Source: Oscillospiraceae bacterium | GTDB lineage: Bacteria; Bacillota; Clostridia; Oscillospirales; Oscillospiraceae | DNA: 64,000 bases | Assembly: GCA_020025515.1 (NCBI GenBank) | Contig: JAHHRZ010000008.1 | Coordinates: forward strand, 34,315 to 98,314 | Direction of reading: 5' to 3' | Shown: piece by piece, positions 39,758 through 48,719 of the stretch | How positions within the stretch are numbered: the stretch's first letter is position 1 | Layout: every line of letters starts with the position of its first letter | Program-made: the position numbers and the translations under genes | The notes under the pieces: model-generated | Told to the model about the DNA's origin: nothing | Database searches by the model: none | Seen by the model: the letters and a program-made list of their open reading frames with translations, nothing else

Positions 39758-41551
39758 CTAGCGGGCCTTGGTCAGCAGCTCCGCCGCAATGGGATCGGCT
39801 GCGTCCAGAACTACCACGCGGCGGTTTTTCACCGCTTCGGTTTCCACGGGCTGTCCATTGGGGCCTACATCCTGTCCCCGCTCAAAGGGATCAGCTTCAT
39901 ATCCTAAGCCCACAACCTTCATCTGGGACACAGGCACCCCGAAGGCGTTGGCCAGCAGATCCCGGACGGCTTCGGCACGCTGTTGGGACAGTTTCAGGCA
40001 GGACTGCTGGGTGCCCACAGTGGCGGTAGTGCCCGCAAGGAGAATGGTGGCGTTGGGATGGGCCAGAATGGCCTCAGCAACCGGCTTCAGGACTTCCTTT
40101 GCCTTAGCCTCATCCACAAACACCGCCTGATCGCCTACAAACTGCACCTGGGTTTCATTGATTTCAAAGGGGGTCTCGAAAACAAGGGTGTTTTCTTTCA
40201 CAGGCTCGTTGGAAACAACACGGAGGCTGTACTCCTGGTCCTGTTCCTTGCGCAGATGGTTGGTATGCACACTAATATAATAGACCGAATTGGGTTCCAG
40301 GTTTTCCAATGTGGCAGTGTTCGCCATTCCGCTTTCGTGGGCCTGGAGGGAAGATATGCTCTTTCCATAAATATCCATGATCTCAAAGACAATATCATCA
40401 CCGCTTGCGGTTTTATTGGTGCCCACAACCTTATAAACCCCATCGGGATTTTCACCGGTGGTAAAGCTAAACCATTGATAGGTATAAGCCGGACAGGTTC
40501 CGGAATACAGATAATCATAGGGAAGCGGCAATGCTGCATGGGCATGGGTACCGGGCAATGCACCGTCATTTATGAGCACTTGGGGATCCACGGCCTCAGA
40601 AAAGCTGTCCACTGTTTTATGGGCCTTTACCTGATGATTCACATCACGGATAATCAAGGATAAATCCTGATCCTTTTCAAAACGCAGCTTAAGAATATTA
40701 AATCGGACATAGTAGGTTGTATTGGGCTGCAGCTTTTCTAAGGTAGTGGTCCGAGGTGTGCCATCACACTCTGCGCGAATTTCACCAAGTTCGGTTCCGA
40801 ATTCATCCACAACAACTCCGTCCATGTCGTCGCTGAAGAGGGTCTCGTTCACGGCAGTCACTTTGTAGGTCGTTGGTTTATTGCCGGTAGTAAAAGAGAA
40901 CCAAACATAGTTCCCGAGCATCACAGGAATACGAACCACAGTCTCCAGCGGAATCGGCACGGCATCATCAATGTTGCTGCCTCCAACCACAGCCGCGGTA
41001 GAACTTTCCGTCACCAGAGCAGTGTAGTTGATATTCTCGTTGGAGACGGGATTCAGCCGCAGGTAGTAGGTGGTGTTGGGTTCCAGTTCCTTGGCATCCA
41101 GCAGAGCAACTGTGCCGGCTGCCGCTTCCCCGGAAATGGTGCCGGTGCCGTTTTTATCGCACAGCAGACCATACAGACGAAAGGAATCGTTGGAATTGTT
41201 CTTGATAGAAATTTGATAGGTAGAATCTTTGGCTGCACCGGTAGTAAATGACAGCCAGGTATAGGTGCCTGCCGAAGCAGTGCCGGTGGCTTCGGTGCCC
41301 GGTGTCATAGGTTGGATATTTTCCGGCGCAACCATGGCCCCGGGAGTCGTTCCCTGCGAGGTTGTCTCCACAGACTCCGGAAGGGTTGTCTCCGGTACGG
41401 TAGTCTCGGGGGCGGTGGTCTCCGGTGCAGTGGGTTCCGGGACAGTGGTTTCCGGAGCGGTGGTCACAGGGGGATTCTCTTGGCTGTTGCAGGCTGTGAA
41501 CAGGCTCAGGCACAGGACTGTACACAGCAAAAATGATATGATGCGTTTCAT
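39758..41551 (-). CDS. Lipoprotein with three PPC-like repeats and C-terminal OmpA domain
   Basis: A 597-residue exported lipoprotein: lipobox-like LFTAC at residues 17-21, a Thr/Pro/Glu-rich linker with repeated APETT units (about 28-70), three related beta-sandwich repeats each containing a YxWxSFTTG motif (residues about 98-180, 210-310, 340-450) resembling bacterial pre-peptidase C-terminal domains, and an OmpA-like peptidoglycan-binding domain (LSQQRAEAVRDLLANAFGV and VKNRRVVVLDA). It would sit on the outer face of the membrane and grip peptidoglycan. An OmpA domain is uncommon in a monoderm Firmicute. Confidence 0.85.
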   Translation of the reverse strand: MKRIISFLLCTVLCLSLFTACNSQENPPVTTAPETTVPEPTAPETTAPETTVPETTLPESVETTSQGTTPGAMVAPENIQPMTPGTEATGTASAGTYTWLSFTTGAAKDSTYQISIKNNSNDSFRLYGLLCDKNGTGTISGEAAAGTVALLDAKELEPNTTYYLRLNPVSNENINYTALVTESSTAAVVGGSNIDDAVPIPLETVVRIPVMLGNYVWFSFTTGNKPTTYKVTAVNETLFSDDMDGVVVDEFGTELGEIRAECDGTPRTTTLEKLQPNTTYYVRFNILKLRFEKDQDLSLIIRDVNHQVKAHKTVDSFSEAVDPQVLINDGALPGTHAHAALPLPYDYLYSGTCPAYTYQWFSFTTGENPDGVYKVVGTNKTASGDDIVFEIMDIYGKSISSLQAHESGMANTATLENLEPNSVYYISVHTNHLRKEQDQEYSLRVVSNEPVKENTLVFETPFEINETQVQFVGDQAVFVDEAKAKEVLKPVAEAILAHPNATILLAGTTATVGTQQSCLKLSQQRAEAVRDLLANAFGVPVSQMKVVGLGYEADPFERGQDVGPNGQPVETEAVKNRRVVVLDAADPIAAELLTKAR

Positions 41552-41641
41552 ATGTTTCCTCCTAAAAAATGGATTTTATATTACCATTATTATACTTGTG
41601 CAGCTGCTGATTTTCAAGGGTGCCAAACGGGAACAAACGAA

Positions 41642-42073
41642 TCAATAAGGGCGATTGGCCTTGTTCCGAGCTGCCTTTGCCCGATTTTGTTTTTGGTAGG
41701 TTTCGTAGGAATTGGGGTTGTATGCAGCTGCTTTCTTAGCCTGATATTCCTGGAAAGCAGCGTTATTCATAGCCTTGTGATGCTCCCAGATTCTCCGGTT
41801 GGCAGCGGTAGAATCAGTACGGACGGGTCTGCTGCTTCCCCCACACATCCGGGTATAAATACTGTCTGCCAGATCCTTTTCAAAGCTGTAAGACTTGGGG
41901 CGAAAGATGTCGGCAAGGGCACCGAGGAATGCCCTGAATACCAAACCCATCACCTTTATGCCGGCAAACAGACCGATCCAAATAATGGCAATGTCCTCCA
42001 GACGATTCACTCCCTTGATGAAGCCCAGGGCTAGGATGGTTGCAAGAAACATAGCAAATTTTGACTTTCTCAT
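41642..42073 (-). CDS. Hypothetical membrane protein with basic tail
   Basis: A 143-residue protein: two N-terminal membrane helices (FAMFLATILALGFI and IAIIWIGLFAGIKVMGLVF) and a hydrophilic Lys/Ala/Asn/Tyr-rich tail (KKAAAYNPNSYETYQKQNRA). I do not recognise a family. AAAAGGAGC precedes the start. It lies upstream of the OmpA-domain lipoprotein in the same direction, with only about 90 bases between, so cotranscription is likely. Confidence 0.62.
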   Translation of the reverse strand: MRKSKFAMFLATILALGFIKGVNRLEDIAIIWIGLFAGIKVMGLVFRAFLGALADIFRPKSYSFEKDLADSIYTRMCGGSSRPVRTDSTAANRRIWEHHKAMNNAAFQEYQAKKAAAYNPNSYETYQKQNRAKAARNKANRPY

Positions 42074-42164
42074 AAGTATACGCTCCTTTTTGTAAATTGA
42101 ATTTTTTTGCTTTCCCTTCTATGACAACCCGACTTTAAAAAAGGTTTTAGGATTTTTACATTTT

Positions 42165-42209
42165 TTAGAAAAAATTTTCCCCGGGGCATTTACTTGCACT
42201 GCCCCGGGG
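42165..42209 (-). terminator. Terminator of second sigma-fusion gene
   Basis: CCCCGGGGCA with its complement around an 11-base loop; minus strand continues AAAATTTTTTC. Confidence 0.9.
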
Positions 42210-42223
42210 GTTCGTTGGGTTTC

Positions 42224-43813
42224 TCAGGAGAGGAGGATCCAATCCGGGGCACTGTATTGCCCATTGATTTGTTCCTCAATCGCTTTTCCCTCTGGGGTCC
42301 CCATGATGTGATCGTACTCTTTGATCGGATCAGTTTGCAGGGCGCCGTCCTTCATTGTAACACTGTAGTAGTTAAACTGTCCGGTTCCTCTGGAAAATTC
42401 AAAATATAGGGCACCGTAGCCGTCATTGGAAATCCGGTCTGCTTTAAATATGTCTCCGACCTGCCTGACCTCATATCCATCGGGCGTTTCCTGGCAGGCA
42501 TATGCCTTGCATAGGGGGATGACTTGCGTGCCCTGATCAGAGAGTGCGTCTGATTTCAGAATCAGCTCCGTCTGTCCGTCTCCGTCCATGTCTTGGTACA
42601 GGTAGTACACCTCCGGATGTTCTTCCAGATAGGTCACATAGTTCGGCCAGGAATCCTTGAAGTCTTCCACATACTCTGTGAAAATTTCCACGGATTTTTT
42701 GCTTCGCATTTGATTCAGAAAAGCCTCAAAGGCTTCTTCCCGCGTCTGCGGTCCCGCCGGCGAATCAGTGGGCGGCTCTGTAGCCGCTGTAGTCTCTGCG
42801 GGTTGGGTTTCCGGAAGAGGTTCGGTGGATAAAGAGGTTTCGATCCCGGCTGCTTCTGTTACCTGAGTGGTCTCGGCTGCGGGAACCTCCGGCTTCTGGC
42901 GGGCCTGACGAATGCCATAGGTTATGCCACTGCCTACAACCGCTAAAGTCAGTGCAGCTGCGGCGAGTTTCCCTGCAGTGGTGTAAATCAATCCGGTTTT
43001 TGCCGCTCCGGCGGTACCTGCTGCGGCAGCGGAAGAAGCGGAAGGACAGGCAGCACCCGATGCTCCGTGGGCGGCGGATCCCGTTGCGGCATCGGCAGCA
43101 CTGTGGGAGATTCTTCTGGCTTCCTTCAGGATGGAGGCCTCGGCCTGAATGCGAGCCGCCTCCAGAATACCTTCGCTCTGAGCCTGCTCTGTCCGCAGCA
43201 TCCACAGCAGCAGGGGCAGGGGGGACAGGCCATAGAGCTTGTAGCCCTTCTTTTCTAGAGCTTCTGCCTTCTTTTTAATATTCTTCCGGCCGTAGTTCAG
43301 CCGGGATTTTACCGTGTTCTCGGAGCATTGCAGGGCGGCCGCAATGTCCTTGATGGGGATGCCTTCGATCTCAAACATCAGAATGCAAATCCGCTGCTCC
43401 TCAGATAGAGAGTCGATCAGCTCCCGAACCAGCAGCTGGGTTTCCTTTCTGGAATAGGCAGTTTCCGGCTGATAGTCAGGGCTTTCTTCAGGCACCTCAT
43501 ATGCAAAGGGTTCTTCATTTGCGTCTGTACTGATATCGGTGAACAGAAGGGGATCCTTCTTTTTTAGCGCATTTTTTGCGGTATTGGCAACGATCATGCC
43601 CAGCCACGCAGGAAAAGTCTCCGGGTTTTCCAGGGTATCCAGCTTGGAAAAAGCCCGGAAATAGGCATCCTGCAGGACATCCTGTGCGGCATCCTCGTTT
43701 TTCATATACTTAACAGCCAGATAGTATTTGCTCTTGTATGTACTTTCGTAGAGATACTGAAATCCCTCCTCCTTGCCTTCTTGGGCAAGGTGAACGGCGT
43801 TTGTGTAATCCAT
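42224..43813 (-). CDS. ECF sigma factor fused to a membrane helix and secreted domain (paralogue)
   Basis: A 529-residue protein with the same plan as 7811-9946. Sigma region 2 (NEDAAQDVLQDAYFRAFSKL) and region 4 (IKDIAAALQCSENTVKSRLN) fill residues 1-190. Then KLYGLSPLPLLLWML (compare KLYSMAPVPFFLWLL in the other protein), an Ala-rich stretch, a membrane helix (LAAAALTLAVVGSGITYGI), a Thr/Pro/Glu linker, and a single secreted domain with a calcium-loop-like DMDGDGQTELILK. The shared linker motif outside the sigma regions argues for common descent. Function is inferred. Its promoter resembles that of the other copy. Confidence 0.85.
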   Translation of the reverse strand: MDYTNAVHLAQEGKEEGFQYLYESTYKSKYYLAVKYMKNEDAAQDVLQDAYFRAFSKLDTLENPETFPAWLGMIVANTAKNALKKKDPLLFTDISTDANEEPFAYEVPEESPDYQPETAYSRKETQLLVRELIDSLSEEQRICILMFEIEGIPIKDIAAALQCSENTVKSRLNYGRKNIKKKAEALEKKGYKLYGLSPLPLLLWMLRTEQAQSEGILEAARIQAEASILKEARRISHSAADAATGSAAHGASGAACPSASSAAAAGTAGAAKTGLIYTTAGKLAAAALTLAVVGSGITYGIRQARQKPEVPAAETTQVTEAAGIETSLSTEPLPETQPAETTAATEPPTDSPAGPQTREEAFEAFLNQMRSKKSVEIFTEYVEDFKDSWPNYVTYLEEHPEVYYLYQDMDGDGQTELILKSDALSDQGTQVIPLCKAYACQETPDGYEVRQVGDIFKADRISNDGYGALYFEFSRGTGQFNYYSVTMKDGALQTDPIKEYDHIMGTPEGKAIEEQINGQYSAPDWILLS

Positions 43814-43815
43814 TT

Positions 43816-43941
43816 TTATGCGTTCCTTTCCTGCTTTTTGATTCTGTTATATAGTTTGCGTTTGATCTGCGGATTGTCCGTTCCGTTTTCCATATCTGCC
43901 CGAATCAGACGAACAAGCCACGCCATAATGCGATCTGTCAC
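43816..43941 (-). CDS. Small basic protein coupled to sigma fusion
   Basis: A 41-codon frame from GTG (43939-43941) to TAA (43816-43818), whose stop lies two bases before the sigma-fusion ATG. The sequence is basic and amphipathic, with MAWLVRLIRADMEN and QIKRKLYNRIKKQERNA. GGGGTGAG lies just upstream. It may be a regulatory micro-protein or a leader; the coupling is what supports translation. Not recognised. Confidence 0.4.
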   Translation of the reverse strand: MTDRIMAWLVRLIRADMENGTDNPQIKRKLYNRIKKQERNA

Positions 43942-44036
43942 AGTCTCACCCCGCTTTCAATACTCAGACAGCGTAAGGGCCACAAAAGTTTTATGTTTTT
44001 GTGTATCTGTTTCAGATTTTTTGTATGCATGGTCCT

Positions 44037-44065
44037 ATTTTATAGCAGATTGGGTCGGTTTGCAA
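44037..44065 (-). promoter_or_regulatory. Promoter of second sigma-fusion gene
   Basis: Minus strand: TTGCAA (44060-44065), 17-base spacer, TAAAAT (44037-44042). The rest of the 300-base gap up to the acetyltransferase gene holds only the terminator of that gene. Confidence 0.6.
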
Positions 44066-44189
44066 GATTCTACCCCCGTACAAATGAATTCTTCCAAGGA
44101 ACACACCTTTTTTATGCGTTTCCCAACAGCTCATATATCACAATGATTGGAAAAGCGCAGGCGGGAATGTGCAGCAATAGCATTGTGTC

Positions 44190-44226
44190 CAAAGAAATAC
44201 GGTGCAGCCCAACCGGACTGCACCGT
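44190..44226 (-). terminator. Terminator of RimJ-type acetyltransferase gene
   Basis: ACGGTGCAG paired with CTGCACCGT; minus strand continues ATTTCTTT. Confidence 0.75.
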
Positions 44227-44247
44227 ATCCTGCCTTGTTTTGCGTTG

Positions 44248-44769
44248 TCAACAATGCGAACGCATCCGCCATTCTTCTTCCAGCAGACCATAAAAATGCA
44301 AATCTGCCCAGTTGCCGTGGATGTTCCGGGCCTGCCTCCTCTGGATGCCCTCCAGAGTCATTCCCAACTTCTTCATCAGAGCGACAGATTTCACGGGATC
44401 AATGGTCTCGGCAAAAATTTTATGGGCGTGCAGCGTGTCAAAGGCGTAGCGGATGACCGCCATGCAGGCTTCATAGGCATAGCCCTGCTGCCAATAGTCC
44501 CGGTGAAAAAACCATCCCATTTCGTAGAGTCCCTGTTCTGATTGGTTAAACAGGATATAGCCGATCATTTTTTTGCTGCCTTTATGGACTGCCGCCACTG
44601 CGCCCTTTCGCTCTATGCAAAATTGCTCCAAAAAAGCGTTTGTTTTCTTAAAGTCATATGCCGGTTCGCAATATTCCATGGTTTCTGCGTCCCCCAGTAT
44701 TTCGTAAAGATCATGGGCATCCTCTGGGCAGAAGCTGCGGATCAATAAACGGCTTGTTTCGATGTTCAT
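44248..44769 (-). CDS. GNAT acetyltransferase of RimJ/RimL type
   Basis: A 173-residue GNAT protein of the RimJ/L group: ETSRLLIRSFCPEDAHDLYE at the start, WQQGYAYEACMAVIRYAF for acetyl-CoA binding, and ETIDPVKSVALMKKLGM near the end. It acetylates an N-terminal or side-chain amine; substrate unknown. Start at 44769 after CGGAGG; a longer upstream frame lacks support. Confidence 0.9.
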   Translation of the reverse strand: MNIETSRLLIRSFCPEDAHDLYEILGDAETMEYCEPAYDFKKTNAFLEQFCIERKGAVAAVHKGSKKMIGYILFNQSEQGLYEMGWFFHRDYWQQGYAYEACMAVIRYAFDTLHAHKIFAETIDPVKSVALMKKLGMTLEGIQRRQARNIHGNWADLHFYGLLEEEWRMRSHC

Positions 44770-44935
44770 AGTTACCTCCGTTGCCTGATCGTTCCTGCTA
44801 TGGAGCGTATTTGGAGCCCATCTGCGCATGGCCGCCGGTGTTCACTGGCAGACGGGTTTTCCTTCATGATACCATGGCAGGCAGGGGAAGTCAAAGAAAA
44901 GCAAGTTGCGTCATAGACTTGACAGGCGAATGGAA

Positions 44936-44976
44936 CGATAAAAATACCGAAGATGGCGTTTGCCACCTTCGGTATC
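44936..44976 (-). terminator. Terminator of TraX-like gene
   Basis: ATACCGAAG with its complement and a GGTGG/GCCAT extension, then TTTTTATC on the minus strand. Confidence 0.9.
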
Positions 44977-44993
44977 GGTTCTCTTTCGGACGG

Positions 44994-45794
44994 TTATACC
45001 ATGACCCACATGCTGATTACAGCCAAAATGATGAGATGCACCGGATAGGCGATATACCAGAACCACTTGGAGATCATGGGAAGCCGGTCATTATACCAGT
45101 GCAGGAGCAAAAGCACCAGGCTGGCACCGATAACGGCAAAGATTGCGTCCAACCCTGTGAGCACCACCATGAGGGCACACACGGCGATGATTGCCAGATC
45201 TCGGAAAATCTCGTGTTCCTCCAGATAGAAAAAGAGGAATATGGCAGGGACGACAAACACGCCCATCTGGGCATCCAGAAGGTAGGCCCACAGGGTGCAG
45301 CCCACGGCCATGGCAAACCGCGGGGCATTGCTGCGGCTCTTTTCCGCCAGCACCTCCGCAATTTCCAGACCTACAAGACCCAGCAAGATGGAAAACAGGC
45401 CGCTTTGAATACCCAGATCAAACCACTTGCCGGACATGGTCAGGTCAAAGGGAATTTCGCTGACCAGTGCCAGAGCGGTGAGGCGCAGCAGGTAGTTTTT
45501 CAGATTGGTGGTGTAGAGAAAACCCTGCACCGCCAGAAATGCATAGATGGGCCAGATGATATGGGCCAGCGTCCGAAAAATAAAGGACAGGGCAACCACA
45601 ATGCCGGAGGTTTCCAGCATGGTTGCGGCCAATTCCTGGCTGGTGACATGGGACAGGTGGAGCATGTTCCGCTCCATGAGGCTGGCCCCTATACTGTAGA
45701 GCACCAGGAACATAAAGGCCAGCAATTTGCAGGTGTCGGAAGTGACGGGCCGAAAGCGTGCCTTTGGCTGAGAGGGGAGTTGTTTTTTTGCCAT
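44994..45794 (-). CDS. TraX-family membrane protein
   Basis: A 266-residue protein with about eight membrane helices. The TraX family pattern is clear: CKLLAFMFLVLYSIGASL near the start, RTLAHIIWPIYAFLAVQGF, SEIPFDLTMSGK and the terminal IAYPVHLIILAVI. TraX acetylates F-pilin, but chromosomal Clostridial relatives have unknown targets; there is no conjugation gene nearby. It follows the DUF2207 gene by 14 bases, so cotranscription is likely. Confidence 0.87.
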   Translation of the reverse strand: MAKKQLPSQPKARFRPVTSDTCKLLAFMFLVLYSIGASLMERNMLHLSHVTSQELAATMLETSGIVVALSFIFRTLAHIIWPIYAFLAVQGFLYTTNLKNYLLRLTALALVSEIPFDLTMSGKWFDLGIQSGLFSILLGLVGLEIAEVLAEKSRSNAPRFAMAVGCTLWAYLLDAQMGVFVVPAIFLFFYLEEHEIFRDLAIIAVCALMVVLTGLDAIFAVIGASLVLLLLHWYNDRLPMISKWFWYIAYPVHLIILAVISMWVMV

Positions 45795-45808
45795 GGAAAA
45801 GGCTCCTT

Positions 45809-47506
45809 TTATTTTATTTTTGCAATTTTGGTTTTGAGTTTGTCAAAGAATCGGGCGGCAGGAGAGGCTTGGCCCTGTAAAATCTGGGCGATCTGCCGCA
45901 CAATGGGGTGCCATTCCGGTGCTCGGTTGCCCAGGGGAAGATCACTGTCCAGCCAGGGGCAGGGAGGGAGGCGCAAGGTTTCAAATTGGGTGGCAAACTG
46001 CCGGTCCACACCCAGGGCCAGGGCATAGGGGGCCATGTCGTAGAAGAACAGGGGGTTCTGTTCCATAATTTCTGAGAGCTTTGTCCGGGATAATGCGCAC
46101 AGATATTGACGAAATCCCAGAAGATTTTGCAGGGTGCGGCATCCGGTCTCCGTTCGCTTGCCTCCGAAGAGAATCAGCCGGGAGAAGAGCACCTGGAACA
46201 GCAGACACAGTATGGTGTGGATTGGGCTGCCGCACAGAATCCCCAGGGCCGTGAGGCCCACCGCTCCCACCAGGGCAATCTGACCGGGCTTGGAATCTCG
46301 GCTGAACCTGCTTCGAAAGCCGTTGTGGATCATGACGGCGCATAAGGCCCAAAGAACGCCCAGAAGGAAAAGAACCAACATGCGCCTTTCCATGGGAGGG
46401 GTACTCATATCTGCTGCCGAGACCCCGGCAAAGAAGGCAGAACCTGCGGCAAACAGCCGGGCATAGAGGGGGCTTCCGCTGTGGCGGTGGAACTGTCCTT
46501 TGGTTCTGGGCTTGCTTTTGGCAACTTCATTTGCAAAGCTGCGGTAGTAGCTGCCGGAGCAGGCAACCATGGGCCGAGGCTCAAAGAGATGGTGAAACAG
46601 CCGATTCTCGTATTCACTGCGTTCGTTGCCCATATCCATGCGCTTGTGCAAAATAATATCTTCCTCTTTGGTGTAATGCAGGCTCACATAGCCCAGATGG
46701 GCCCAGTGAATGATAATGAGAGCCAGATCCGGGGAATCGGCCCAAAGACGGCACCCGACTTCGCCGGGGGGCACATCCACAGGAGGCTGGCTCTGCTTTG
46801 CGGCCCGCACCGACGGGTGCCTCATGCGAATCAGCCAGTAAAGCAGAGCGGCCACGGCACACAGCAGGGACACAAGATTGCACATGGGAGCATACTGCCC
46901 TGTGGGTATCTTCCTGGGGAACAGCTCCGGCGTGGTTTTCAGCGTCATGGTCAGATGCTCATTGGCTCGCAGGGGTGTTTTCAGGGTGCCGGTGATGACA
47001 CCCTCATGGATTTGCAAATCCATAAAATTATCCACATCTGCGCCCAGATAGGCGCTGACAAAATCAGGAGAATCTTCAAATGGACCGGGCAGAACAAGCT
47101 GAAACTGCATACTGTCCACGGGATAAGAAAATCCCTCTGCCAATAGGGGAACCACCAGATCCCACTGGTTGTCACTGGTGACGCAGTTGGTCAGCGTATA
47201 GGTCATGGAGATAGGGACAGTGCCGGAGAATCCGCTGTCTTTGCTGAGAATTACACCGGGAATGCCATCAATATCCCGAACCCGAACGGAAACGCCGTTT
47301 ATCACCGGGTCTTTGGCATGAGGGCCGAGAGGCAGAGACAGCTCTGAAGCGGGACTTGCCAGAAAGAGCGTCATTTCTGTCTCCATATAACAGTTGCCGT
47401 CCTGATCCAAGGTGCCTTTGATTTGTATGGCAGCACCTTGCTCTGTGGCAAAGACAGGAGCAATGAGAAAAAGACAGCAGAAAAATGCCAGTAAAAACCG
47501 CCGCAA
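45809..47506 (-). CDS. DUF2207-type membrane protein
   Basis: A 565-residue protein: signal peptide (FLLAFFCCLFLIAPVFA), an extracellular beta-rich domain (about 25-190), a membrane helix, a cytoplasmic insert, two or three more helices, and a C-terminal cytoplasmic part. The layout and motifs such as DLALIIIHWAHLGYVSLHY match DUF2207, a family of unknown function. The start is TTG at 47504-47506, seven bases after AAGGAGG, and a strong promoter lies 45 bases before. Operonic with traX. Confidence 0.83.
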   Translation of the reverse strand: MRRFLLAFFCCLFLIAPVFATEQGAAIQIKGTLDQDGNCYMETEMTLFLASPASELSLPLGPHAKDPVINGVSVRVRDIDGIPGVILSKDSGFSGTVPISMTYTLTNCVTSDNQWDLVVPLLAEGFSYPVDSMQFQLVLPGPFEDSPDFVSAYLGADVDNFMDLQIHEGVITGTLKTPLRANEHLTMTLKTTPELFPRKIPTGQYAPMCNLVSLLCAVAALLYWLIRMRHPSVRAAKQSQPPVDVPPGEVGCRLWADSPDLALIIIHWAHLGYVSLHYTKEEDIILHKRMDMGNERSEYENRLFHHLFEPRPMVACSGSYYRSFANEVAKSKPRTKGQFHRHSGSPLYARLFAAGSAFFAGVSAADMSTPPMERRMLVLFLLGVLWALCAVMIHNGFRSRFSRDSKPGQIALVGAVGLTALGILCGSPIHTILCLLFQVLFSRLILFGGKRTETGCRTLQNLLGFRQYLCALSRTKLSEIMEQNPLFFYDMAPYALALGVDRQFATQFETLRLPPCPWLDSDLPLGNRAPEWHPIVRQIAQILQGQASPAARFFDKLKTKIAKIK

Positions 47507-47550
47507 GGGGGAACCTCCTTCCCAAATTGAAATGGGGTTTATATCAAAAT

Positions 47551-47579
47551 ATTATATCATGCAGACCTGAGAATTGCAA
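47551..47579 (-). promoter_or_regulatory. Promoter of DUF2207-traX operon
   Basis: Minus strand: TTGCAA (47574-47579), 17-base spacer, TATAAT (47551-47556). Confidence 0.8.
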
Positions 47580-47636
47580 TTCATATCTATTGCGGCAGAT
47601 TCTTCGCAAAATAATGGATAGGTACAAAAGAGAACG

Positions 47637-47677
47637 AAAAGGTGCTGTCTCACCGCTCTGTGGGACAGCACCTTTTG
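47637..47677 (-). terminator. Terminator of ATP-grasp operon
   Basis: AAAAGGTGCTGTC with its complement and TTTT, following the ATP-grasp stop. Confidence 0.88.
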
Positions 47678-47685
47678 ATATCCGA

Positions 47686-48717
47686 TTATGCCTTGCGGAT
47701 AGGCCCTCCGACGAGGGATTCAAAAACAGGGAGAAGTCCGATTCCGTCGGGGTGGAATTTTGCGTTCTGGGCCATATCATAACCGGGCAGGTTGTTGCCC
47801 TCTACCAGAACGGGACCCTTGGGCGTAATGGCGACATCCCAGCCGATGTAGCCCAGACGAGGCTCCACCATGGCCGCCTGTTTGCACAGATCGATGCTCT
47901 CTTTGAAATAAGGCAGGCGGTACCCCTCAAATTGGGTTCCGGTGAAGGGGTGGGTGTCATAGTACAGACCTGTTTTGTCACAAAAAGCAGGGTAGTGCAT
48001 GATTCCGTCTGCCTCAATCAGGGTGTACATGCCGCCGCTGGAAATGTTGTCCACATTGCTTTGCCCGCTGCCCATGCGCAGGAGACTGTAGACATATTGG
48101 GCCTGTCCGTTTACCAGCAGTGTCACCACCCGCAGGGTGTTGACACTGGACGGGCACAGACGGTTCAGTTCTTCGTGCTGGCAGATGGCTTCCTCAACGA
48201 GATACTGCTTTCCCTCTGTGAGGCGGGCATACAGGGCTTCATAGTCGTCTATCTGTTCGGCATCCAGACGCTCCACGCCTCTGCCGCCGAAGTCGGAGTG
48301 GGGTTTGGCGAAGACCACCGGGTGGGCTTTGCAGAAGGCCTCTAACTCCTGCGCGGTGGCACTTCTCAGATCCAGCCACCGGCGGCCTGCAAATGGGCCG
48401 TAATGCTCCAGAAACTGGAATTTATCATTCAAAATGGGATAACAGGCGCTGTCGTTTACCATTCGGGCCAGGGCCACATTATGATTCATGGTCATGAAGG
48501 TTTTTCGGTTCCTGCCGCGGTTGGCGGCGAAGCCGAAGACATGATAATCCAGATACCCCACATTGTAACGGAAGGTACACCAAATCATGTCACAGAAGAG
48601 AAAGACCCGGTTTTTTCCTGTTTCCCTGTGAATGGCCTGAATGTTCTGGTTCATTCTTTGAAAACTGGCGGTTTTTACACGCCGGGCAAAGATCGCAAGC
48701 TTACTTCCCAATCCCAT
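47686..48717 (-). CDS. Sugar-transfer-associated ATP-grasp protein
   Basis: A 343-residue ATP-grasp enzyme of the sugar-transfer-associated type. Visible are VVFAKPHSDFGGRGVERL (the nucleotide-binding loop), YLVEEAICQHEELNRLCPSS, and GWDVAITPKGPVLVEGNNLPG with the metal-binding residues. The enzyme class forms an amide or other bond from a carboxylate and ATP; wall-polymer modification has been suggested for relatives. Start at 48717 after GGAAGG. It follows the Nudix gene by two bases in a lipid-kinase-Nudix-ATP-grasp operon. Confidence 0.83.
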   Translation of the reverse strand: MGLGSKLAIFARRVKTASFQRMNQNIQAIHRETGKNRVFLFCDMIWCTFRYNVGYLDYHVFGFAANRGRNRKTFMTMNHNVALARMVNDSACYPILNDKFQFLEHYGPFAGRRWLDLRSATAQELEAFCKAHPVVFAKPHSDFGGRGVERLDAEQIDDYEALYARLTEGKQYLVEEAICQHEELNRLCPSSVNTLRVVTLLVNGQAQYVYSLLRMGSGQSNVDNISSGGMYTLIEADGIMHYPAFCDKTGLYYDTHPFTGTQFEGYRLPYFKESIDLCKQAAMVEPRLGYIGWDVAITPKGPVLVEGNNLPGYDMAQNAKFHPDGIGLLPVFESLVGGPIRKA

Positions 48718-48719
48718 GA

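Noticed and set aside
41552..42034. 160-codon frame opposite the small membrane protein
   Set aside because: No ribosome-binding site and antisense to a frame with clear membrane helices and Shine-Dalgarno.
44994..45794. TraX-like gene as a sign of a conjugative element
   Set aside because: No relaxase, type IV secretion or mobilisation genes lie nearby, and chromosomal TraX-like genes are common in Clostridia.
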